DNA of 64,000 nt from Eucommia ulmoides (Eukaryota > Streptophyta > Magnoliopsida > Garryales > Eucommiaceae). The stretch lies in contig CM028327.1 in NCBI GenBank assembly GCA_016647705.1, positions 10,425,726 to 10,489,725 of the forward strand. The letters run 5' to 3'. The notes beneath the pieces were generated by a model. That model had not been told where the DNA came from and made no database searches. It worked only from the letters and a program-made list of their open reading frames with translations. The translations under genes were made by a program, and so were the position numbers. Every line of letters begins with the position of its first letter. Position 1 is the stretch's first letter. Below, piece by piece: positions 56,614 to 64,000 of this stretch.

Positions 56614-57000
56614 CCGCCTAAGCGGTGGAAACTTCGCTTAGGCGGTGCTTAAGTTGGTCAGAATTCCGCCTAAGCGGTAGAATCTTCGCTTAGGCGGAGG
56701 ACTAACTTCTTGGCTTCTTATCTTTCTAACAGAATTCCTCCTAGGCAGTAGCTACTTCGCCTAGGCGAATTTACAGCAGTGCAGCTCTATCCAGCAGTTC
56801 AGTACTTCCAACGTTCTGGTGGATTTCCGCCTAGGCAGTGGAAACTTCGCCGAGGCGGATTAAATACTTCAGCCCTTGCAACCTTCTGATGGATTTTCGC
56901 CTAGGCGGTGGAAACTTCGCCTAGGCGGATTTCAAATCTTCAGCAATTCAACTTTCTGATGAATGTTCGCCTAGGCGGTAGAAACTTCGCCTAGGCGGAT
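56614..57000. repeat. Six-unit paired-palindrome array in U3
   Basis: Units begin at about 56615, 56667, 56738, 56828, 56898 and 56968. Each unit has two copies of CGCCTAGGCG (or a one/two-base variant) exactly 20 bp apart, joined by 'gtggaaactt', and most units are 70-71 bp from the next. The 3' LTR has the same array at 45284-45671. Position directly upstream of the TATA box, dyad symmetry and helical spacing suggest a protein-binding array that drives transcription. Confidence 0.93.
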
Positions 57001-57203
57001 TTGCTCTGTTATTTGAAACCTCTTTTTTTTTTTCCATCTTTTTGGCTACCCCTTGCGCACCATTTTGATCGGTTTGCCAATTGTTTACGTCCTTACTCCT
57101 GACTAATAAAAACAACTAAAACGGTATTCAAACTTCAATAAATTACTTGAAAACTGGCAAATTCGGTTTAGAATTAGATAGGTATTTTACACCTATCACC
57201 AGG

Positions 57204-59254
57204 CCTTACTAAAATTGCAATACATGTATTCTGTCTTACTAACCCTCAAACGTTTAGACTCTAAAGTTTCTCTCTATCTTTCTAACTTAGTGTTAAGGCC
57301 TATTCTACTTTCATCAACTAATACTATGTCATCTGCGAACAACATATTTCAAGGTACTCTATCTTGAATATGTTTTGTGAGCTCATCCATCATTAACACA
57401 AAGAGGAAATGACTCGAAGATAATCTTTGATTTAAACCTATGTTAATAGGAAATGCATAAGTATCGCCTCCTCCTGTTCGAACACTAGTAACTATACCTT
57501 CATACATATCCTTAATTACTTCGATGTAGACATTGGATACCTGTTTCCTTTTTAGCACCCACCACAAAACTAGCCTTTTCTAGGTCCACAAATACCATAC
57601 GTAAATCTTTCTTCTTTTCTCTATATTTTTTCATTAATCTCCTGAGTAAATAGATTGCTTCAGTGGTTGATTGGCTGGGTATAAATCCAAATTGGTTATC
57701 TTCTATGCTCGTTTCATGCCTTATTATATATTCTATCACTCTATCCCAAAGTTTCATAGTATGACTCATACGTTTTATGCCCCGATAGTTCGTACAACTT
57801 TGAACATCTTCTTTATTTTTATAGATGGGTACTAAAATGCTCATCTTCCAGTCATCAGGCATTCTCTTAATCTTCAAAATGTTATTGAAAAGTCTAGTTA
57901 ACCACTCTATCCCAATATCTCCCAAACTCTTCCACACCTCTATAGGGATTTTATCTACCCCTACTGCTTTTCGAATTCTCATATTCCTTAGTGCTATTCT
58001 AACTTCCGAAGTCTGAATTCTTCTATGAAACTTATAAATCTTATCTGAAGATAAACTAGGTAACTCTAGTCTAGATTTCCCAACATCATTATCATTAAAT
58101 AAATTGTAAAAATAATTTCTCTATCATTCCATAATCTCCTTATCCTTCACAAGTATCTTTTCATTAGTGTCTTTGATGTATCTGACACTTCCAATATCTC
58201 TAGTCTTCCGTTCACGTCGCCTAGCAAGTTTAAATATATATCTCTCTCTCCCTCTTTTGTATCTAATTTTTTATATAAATTATCATACGCCCTAAATTTT
58301 GATTCCTTAATTACTTTTCTCGCTTCTGCTTTTGCATGTTTATACTTCTCTAAACTCTCCCTACTTCTATGTTTTTGCCATTCTTTATAAGCTATTTTCT
58401 TGTCCCGAACAGCTTTTTGGACCTCTTCATTCCACCACCAACTTTCTTTATATCGCGGTCCTCCTCCTCTACAAACTCCTAAAACTTTTCTTCTTATCTC
58501 TCTAATACGACTCGCCATCTCATTCCACATTTTATTCACATCCTCACGTCTTTTTCATAACTCATCATTGCTAATTTGACTTTTAAACAACTTCATCTTT
58601 TCACCTCTTAGATCTCTTCAATGTATCCTTGCATGCCTACTTATCTTAGACTTTCGTTTCCACCCCTGAAACTTCAGATCAGTTACCATTAGTCTATGTT
58701 GAGTAGCAATATTTTCTCCGAGTTTGACTTTATAGTCCTCACATATTAAACGATCACTCTTTCTAGTAAGGATAAAATCTATCTGACTATTCTTCTGACC
58801 ACTCTTAAATGTGATAAGGTGCTCATATCTCTTCTTGCAACATGTATTTAAAAGAACTAAATCATACGTTATAGCAAAATCTAAAATCATTTCACCTATT
58901 ACATTCTTCTCCCAGAATCCATAACCCCCATGTACTTTCTCGAAAGTCCCCCTTTCCTTCCCAACATGTCCATTCAAGTCTCCCCCAATAAATAGTTTTT
59001 CTTGGTTAGGTACACTTTGAACGACTTCGTCCATCTTATCCCAAAAATCTCGTCTAACATTTTCTTACAGTCCAACTTGGGGAGCGTATACACTAATAAT
59101 GTCAATCACCTCCCCTCCAATCACCAACTTCATAACCATCATCTTATTGCCAATTCTCCTAATATCGACAACGTTATCCTTTAAATCTCTATCTACCATG
59201 ATTCCTACCCCATTCCTATATTTGTCATTCTCTGTATACCATAATTTATACCCC
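57204..59254 (-). pseudogene. RTE-type LINE, endonuclease and RT parts
   Basis: On the minus strand 59254-58618 gives an apurinic-type endonuclease lacking its N-terminus: YRNGVGIMVDRDLKDNVVDI, SVYAPQVGL, FIGGDLNGHVG, then NSQIDFILTR and ATQHRLMVTDL. 58539-58147 is the linker (WWWNEEVQKAVRDKKIAY). RT follows: VDKIPIEVWKSLG, LVPIYKNKEDVQSCTNYRGI, QFGFIPSQSTTEAI, FVDLEKA and FADD (57328-57339). A TGA (57349-57351) stands just before MLFADD where relatives have Trp. Several frame changes and stops make it inactive. The 5' truncation is at about 59254, where homology to the host element resumes. The 3' part is at 43596-44247. Confidence 0.88.
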
Positions 59255-59840
59255 ATGAAATTGTGCATTCTAAAATGTATTAAATAATTGTATATTTTTA
59301 ACTTCATTGATGGTAGAGTAACCGACAAAATGATGATAATTTATATTTCATTACTTCAAATATTACGCATTTATTTCATTACTATAAATATAACTAAAAT
59401 TGTAATAACAATTACAAAAAAATACAATTGTTTAGAAAATGAAGGTCTTTCACTTTGAACAACATTCAAGTCAACTATTTGATCACATTTGCATTTGTTT
59501 TTCGAAATTCATTCAATATCACCACTATAAACACTTGAATAATACATGAAAACTAAAAATAAAAGAAGTAGGGGTAAGAAATTGTATTAGAAAAATGGTT
59601 TTTTTGTTAAGAGGATAAGCAGGGGTAAAATAGGAATAAAAATTACGAATTTTTGAGAGAATTCAACCCAAAAACATGCTCAGCCTCAGAAATCGCATGT
59701 GCACAACACCATGGTTAGTTTGGATGGAAAGTATTAGATTTACACTTAAATCCAAAACTACAAGAGGTAAGTGGCGAAGTTCAAACCACAGAGGGGTAAA
59801 GTGCAAAAGTGCCAAATCATAGGGGGTAAAGTGCTATTAA

Positions 59841-59842
<2 letters not shown>
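59255..59842. mobile_element. Right end of a Mutator-like element
   Basis: Matches the right half of the 2.7-kb element (14079-14705): 'tgaaa.tgtgcatt', 'aattgtatattttt', 'ttcactttgaac' region, 'atgaaaa.taaaaataa', 'ggttagtttggatggaaa' and the terminal block 'ggtaagtggcgaagttcaaacca...ggggtaaagtgctattaacc'. Its left half is presumably 41825-43595, separated by the LINE and Athila-type insertions. Confidence 0.75.

Positions 59843-59886
<44 letters not shown>
59843..59886 (+). repeat. Uninterrupted poly-T, 44 bp
   Basis: Forty-four T residues directly follow the right terminus of the Mutator-like element. The length is as assembled and homopolymer error is possible. The next 370 bp to about 60260 are A/T-rich with no feature recognised. 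Confidence 0.9.
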
Positions 59887-60647
59887 CCTAGTGCATTCTA
59901 ACCGATCGACTATTTTCTATAATGTTCAATTGATTGCTTTTATCTTTCTATTGATATGCATTAGATGCAAATCTATTTTTTTTTTTTTTAAATATGTATA
60001 AATTTATTTATTTGTAAATTTTGATTTTTTTTTTTAAGAGACCATCAATTTCATATCCATATTTATATTTTATATTTTTATTTTTTGAATTTTAATTGAG
60101 TTTAACTAATCTTATGTTCAATTAACATTTTGTTCGTCTAATCCCTCAATTGACAACTCACTTGGTTTTTAGTTGAATTCAACTATTTTTAAGTGACAAC
60201 TTCACCTATTTTTAACAAAAAAATGGTTAAGAAAATGCCCCATATGAAATTCAACAGAATTAGTTGAATTTAACCTCAAATATATAAATTGACTAATTAA
60301 AAAATAGTACAATTTGCGAATTTTGGACAACCAAACGGTCCTTTAAATAAACGCGATTTAAATAAAAACAAAATGTAATTGACATGGATAATTTATAACA
60401 AAATTTTTAAATAATTAATTTCCAAATAAGAGTTAACTCTTGAGAGAAAAGAACATATTCAAAGTACAAATAATTGGGGAACCCTAATCAAACTCTAACA
60501 TATATACTCTAATCTCACACGGGAAAAAAAAATATTGCCACCTTCCTAAGAATCTAATCTTCCATTTGAACCTCCAATACATATGCACAAAGAATTGCCA
60601 TAAAATATAAAGGCATGATTCTCTTTCTCTCTCTCACACACACTTTC

Positions 60648-60655
60648 TATATAAA
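60648..60655 (+). promoter_or_regulatory. TATA box of unit C gene copy
   Basis: TATATAAA in 'ctttctatataaagggaggcct', 108 bp ahead of the ATG at 60763, is identical in core and context to the unit B promoter even though the gene is broken. Confidence 0.7.
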
Positions 60656-60762
60656 GGGAGGCCTCACAACGAAGACTTTGCAACAAAAACCAACACCAAA
60701 TTTGCCTTTCTTTGTAACCCTCCTTATATCCACATCTACGACTTACCTTCAAGTTTCAAAAA

Positions 60763-61030
60763 ATGGCAGCCAAATCACAAGCACATCTTATCACAATTGA
60801 AATCGAAGGGTTCACCTTGGTGGATGAACACTTCGGGCAAAAGGGACGGAGGCGCCACACGGCCACACCACTGCCTCTACTAGTATGCCACCATTGGTAG
60901 CAACCCCAAATCTCCAATTTTTATTAGGTTAAACCGGTTCCTGCAACTGAAGAGAAGGTCGCGGATCGCTACCAGACATTAGAAACCTTGGATAATTGTA
61001 ATCAGAGGCAATTGTTGTTTTTAATTAATT
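60763..61030 (+). pseudogene. Broken copy of the 80-residue unit gene
   Basis: It opens MAAKSQAHLITIEIEGF, TLVDEHFGQKGRRRH in the same frame as the intact copy but meets TAG at 60898-60900 where unit B has AGG-TAC. A second stop occurs after SNFY, as in unit A. The downstream frame (VKPVPATEEKVADRYQ, DNCNQRQ) is still readable. Substitutions such as IKIGIEG to ITIEIEG add to the picture of decay. Confidence 0.75.
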
Positions 61031-61065
61031 AACTAGATCGTGTTCTGATAAATATTTTTACATAG

Positions 61066-61341
61066 TACAGAAATAGTGTACTTGTATGATCGTACTTTCC
61101 AATCTTCTTTTGTCAGTAGTTTATTGTAGCTGAACATCAGAAGTACCGTATTAGAGAAGTATTGTGTTTGTATGAGCGTATTTTTGAAATCTTCTTTTGT
61201 CAGCTGTTTCTTGTAGCTGAACATCAGAAGTATTGTGCTTGTATGATTGTGTTTTCTATTTTTCTTTGTCAGCAGTAGTATTGTGCTTGTATGATCGTGT
61301 TTTCTGTTCTTCTTTGTGCTTGTATGATGGTGTTTTCTGTT
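61066..61341 (+). repeat. Tandem repeat 3' flank of unit C gene copy
   Basis: Three units of about 80 bp ('gtgcttgtatga.cgt', 'cttcttttgtcag', 'ttgtagctgaacatcagaagta') are followed by shorter units of 'attgtgcttgtatgatcgtgttttct'. Here the array is longer than in units A and B. The minus-strand ORF at 61033-61392 is a product of the repeat. Confidence 0.75.
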
Positions 61342-61343
61342 CT

Positions 61344-61550
61344 CACTACAAGAAAAATGCGATTCTGCTACGATTTTTTTTGGCAACAACACAAATTTTG
61401 TCGCTAAATGTGTCTTTTGGCTACAAAATTAATAGTTGTAGCCAAATGTAATCACCATTTGGCGACGAAGTTCAATTTTGTAGCCATAGATGGTTAATAG
61501 GCGACGAAATTTTAGAATTTGTCACTATTGGTCCAATAAAATGTTGGACC
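61344..61550 (+). mobile_element. CACTA-type terminus, one end only
   Basis: CACTACAAGAAAAATGCGATTCTGC is preceded by TCT and interrupts the tandem 3' flank relative to unit B. The interior repeats 'gcgacgaaattt' and 'tttgtcgctaaat' in both orientations, as in the subterminal regions of En/Spm-type elements. No opposite CTTGTAGTG end is present, so the copy is truncated on the right. Unit B reads 'ttgctgaccttcagaaaaatctactt' at the equivalent place. Confidence 0.7.
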
Positions 61551-63059
61551 TTCAGAAGAATCTACTTGTTGTTGACCTTCAGAAGAATCTACTTGTAAGT
61601 TTTAATAATCTAGTTCTATGACATATAATTGAAATTGGACCGGATAATTTGTGTTTTTTATAATTTTGTCTTGTATATTGATGCATATATAACCCGTCAA
61701 AAATTATTTTTTTATTTACAAAATATTTATTTCATTGCGAAAATTCGTAGTCAAAGTTTTAGTGCGTTATAATCATTGTCTAACAAGAATTAGGGTTTAA
61801 ACTCTCTAAAGAAATAGTTAAACTGGGTATTGGTTGAGACTTGATGGTGAAATTTTCCTCATCCAAATTTTTTGTCTTTGATTGTGCTTTGCAATACAAA
61901 ACAACTAAAGCACTCAACAAACTGACACATTCATGTCATATAGCATCAAGACTTGGAGTCAACAATACATGATTAAGAAAACATATCTAGTATAATTTTA
62001 TATTATTAATGGCATTGAATTTACTTCTGTTCAAAATAAAATGCACCAATTAAATAGTAAATAGAATTTTACCAAATGAGAAAGAATTTATCTTTTGTAT
62101 GATAAATTTATCTTTTAATTTATTTTTATCAAGAATTTAAAAATATCACTCCATTGTGATATTTTCGATACAAGATTCTCTCTCTCTCATCTTTTATTTA
62201 CAGAGTTCAATTTTTTTAAAACATATGATTTATTGTTAAATTTGAATTATTTATTTTATTAATGTATAATTTAAGTACACTGTAGTCTAAATATATCTAT
62301 TTAAATTTTATTGTAAATTTTATTAATTCAATTATATGCAATAGTATATTTTAATGTCATTATAATTGAAAAGATAATGCATTAAATTTTTATTAAATTA
62401 TGTATTTGAAGTAGTATACGTTTTTGCCAAATTCGCTTAAAGAGAGAAAGATATATGTTTTTATGTCTCATTCATTCTCAAACATAGGTCTCATCTTTTA
62501 GTATGTAACATTAGAATTAGATTATATTAGATTAGATTTTCTCGTTTCTATATTCCAATATCATTCCAAATAAACAATCTAGCTACATTTATATACATCC
62601 AAAACCAAAAATATAATTATATAAACATATTCACACCAAAAATAAATAAATTATATATACATTTACCGCCCACAAAAAAAATATTTAAAACTTTATAAAC
62701 ACATGTGTTTAGACCAAAATGCACTTTGCATTCCTTTTTTTTTGGTAACCAATTACACCACATATTCTTAAGAATCAAGTGCAACGGTGACTTTTTCTGT
62801 TCACTTTATTAGTCAACAGATAAAAGTCAACTGAAATTAGTTAATTAATATCGAATGAAATTAATACATTTTAAACATTTTAATAAGAATTATTTTAACA
62901 CTAATTCAAAATATAAGGGTCAATAATGTTTTTCCCTTTTTTTTGTTTTTTGTTTTTGGTAATTAATTATAGAGTTTTTTGTTTTTTGTTTTTTTTTTTT
63001 TAAGAGATGGCGTAAAAAAAAAAAAAACAAAAAAACAAACAAACAATTATCTTATCGCT

Positions 63060-63795
63060 TAATACTTTCGTACATATCCTTTATTTTTTAGTCCTTGACA
63101 GCTAAGAAAAAATAATGGAAAGACAAATACCCCTTACATGTATAATAATCAAAATACTCTCTCTAAACCCTAATCACTTTCACACTACCACAAGGTTCAC
63201 AACCATTCACACACTCTCTCTTTATTCACTTTAACTCTCTCCAAAACCCATATTATCTCTCCCTCTACCAATTGCTACGGCGGACCCTCTTTCTCTCTAG
63301 CTTTCCTCTCTATATCTCTCCCTCGGTCGAAATGAAACACAACCACCATGCTGTTCGCCTTCACCGTCGCGCACCGTTCGTTCTTGAAGGTCCCCAGTCG
63401 TTCGTCAGTTCATCGTCGTTTGTCTGAGTCAGTTCATCTGACCACCATCACCACCAAATTGTCAGACCCTCTTTCTCTCGGCCGAACGGTGTTTGTTCTT
63501 TGACGAATGATGAATGGCATTCATCTCCTCACCATTACCGTAGAGAAACCCGAGGTCTTACCATCGCTGCCACCAAATCTGAGTCGTCATTCTCGTCTGT
63601 TCCTGATCGTTGTTGTCTCTATCTTCTCTCTCTCTCTCTCCCCCCCCTCTTAGATATGGAAATACAGATTAGAATATTCAGATCTAAAATTTCCAGATCC
63701 AATTTTTCAAATCTAGATTTCTGGATCCATTGCGCACTAGAAGGTCGTCGCGAGTGAAGGTCGTTGTGGCGAGCTGGATTTCCAGATGGTTCTCT
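63060..63795 (+). repeat. Third copy of the C/T-rich dispersed element head
   Basis: Matches 34020-34700 ('tttattcactttaactctctccaaaaccca', 'gttcgttcttgaaggtccccag', 'catctgaccaccatcaccacc', 'gagctggatttccag'). Just upstream (62945-63040) are poly-T and poly-A runs. The frame at 63500-63757 is not conserved between copies. The copy is cut at 63795 by a CACTA-type end. Confidence 0.65.
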
Positions 63796-64000
63796 TACTA
63801 CAAGAAAAAATATTTTTAGTGAGAAAAAATTTCATCGCTAAAAGTAGTGTATTCCTTACTAAAGTTTTTTAGCGAGGAAATGGGTTCATCGCTACAGTCG
63901 TTGTAGAAACCTTGTCGACAAAAATCTTTAGTGACAAATTTTGAATTCCTCGCTAATTTCCTCACTAAATAAACTACTTGGTCAGTAAAATTCACTTTTT
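63796..64000 (+). mobile_element. CACTA-type 5' end, continues past the window
   Basis: TACTACAAGAAAAAATATTTTTAGTG (first base changed from C) follows 'ggttctct'. The equivalent position at 735 in the first copy of the host element is uninterrupted. The interior alternates 'tagcgaggaaatgggttcatcgctac' and 'ttagtgacaaattttgaattcctcgctaa', typical subterminal inverted motifs. The other end, and any transposase, lie outside. Confidence 0.65.

Larger units (their letters stand above)
44248..57198 (-). mobile_element. Athila-type Ty3/gypsy retrotransposon, 12.95 kb
   Basis: Two LTRs (TG...CA), a 5-bp duplication CCAGG (44243-44247 and 57199-57203), a tRNA-Asp primer site and a polypurine tract define a complete insertion on the minus strand. 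The order from 57198 downward is: 5' LTR, gag, protease-RT-RNaseH-integrase, a spacer with palindromic array, an env-like ORF, a long 3' non-coding region, 3' LTR. That layout, the primer and the env-like ORF after pol indicate the Athila lineage. All ORFs are broken by several stops and at least one frameshift, so it is not autonomous. It landed inside an RTE LINE. Confidence 0.93.
55619..57198 (-). repeat. 5' LTR of the Athila-type element
   Basis: 1580 bp. U3 runs from 57198 to about 56525 and contains the palindromic array and TATA box. R-U5 runs to 55619. Relative to the other LTR it lacks 41 bp between 'gatatcgttcca' and 'tagtttcat' (junction near 55734). Confidence 0.93.
60270..62940 (+). 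repeat. Duplicated host unit C
   Basis: Matches unit B from about 29806 to 32270 and unit A from about 10550 on, including the end of the GTTTGGTT element, promoter, small ORF, tandem 3' flank and the 'aacttaagta' A/T-rich region. It keeps the empty sites for the unit A copia composite (62450), 2.7-kb Mutator-like element (61063), Harbinger-like element and SINE region. Besides the broken gene and a CACTA-type insertion it holds no other gene. Confidence 0.8.

Overview
This window reads as repeat-dense, AT-rich chromosomal DNA from a flowering plant, most likely a eudicot. The signs are an intron-containing nuclear gene start with plant-type splice sites, an Athila-type Ty3/gypsy element primed by tRNA-Asp, a copia family primed by initiator tRNA-Met, an RTE-type LINE, a SINE resembling the AU family, and Mutator-like, CACTA and Helitron ends. 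I see no rRNA, tRNA, CRISPR array or prokaryotic operon. Species cannot be named from the sequence.

The backbone is a duplicated host unit made of a flank block (Q), a small TATA-driven gene and a second flank block (P). Unit A (about 9.6-15.3 kb, resuming at 26.35-29.0 kb), unit B (about 29.0-32.3 kb, resuming at 38.6-41.3 kb) and unit C (about 60.3-62.9 kb) are recognisable paralogues. Inverted or partial remnants lie at 1-0.68 kb and 3.5-4.0 kb. The small gene is intact only in unit B (30291-30533); the copies at 11666 and 60763 are broken. Each unit collected different transposons after duplication, so the paralogues act as empty-site controls that fix insertion boundaries.

Layout. 0-4 kb: inverted Q remnant, a dispersed element with TTAACGTTAA repeats, and an inverted-repeat-bounded segment. 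4.1-4.5 kb: the first two exons of an IBR3/ACAD10-11-like acyl-CoA dehydrogenase gene on the minus strand; exon 3 is not visible. 4.9-9.6 kb: Mutator-like elements with 9-bp target duplications, a Helitron-like 3' end, and an inverted copia LTR fragment. 9.6-15.3 kb: unit A with a SINE, a Harbinger-like element and a 2.7-kb Mutator-like element. 15.31-26.35 kb: a copia composite with three LTRs and two gag-only interiors inside one 5-bp target duplication. 32.3-34 kb: an element with an 11-bp target duplication. 34-38.6 kb: a repeat complex holding the second TTAACGTTAA array and a near-perfect palindrome of about 886 bp. 41.4-59.84 kb: nested insertions, with a 12.95-kb Athila-type element (44248-57198, minus strand) inside an RTE LINE, itself inside what appears to be a Mutator-like element carrying LINE-ORF1 and receptor-kinase fragments. 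60.3-64 kb: unit C and two CACTA-type ends.

The only plausible functional protein genes are the 80-residue ORF at 30291 and, if its other exons exist outside the window, the IBR3-like gene. No retroelement here looks autonomous: the Athila-type gag, pol and env-like ORFs, the LINE and the copia gag all carry stops or frameshifts. The most interesting unexplained structure is an array of six paired palindromes (core CGCCTAGGCG, paired 20 bp apart, repeated about every 70 bp) just upstream of the Athila-type LTR TATA box, with a related six-unit array between pol and the env-like ORF.
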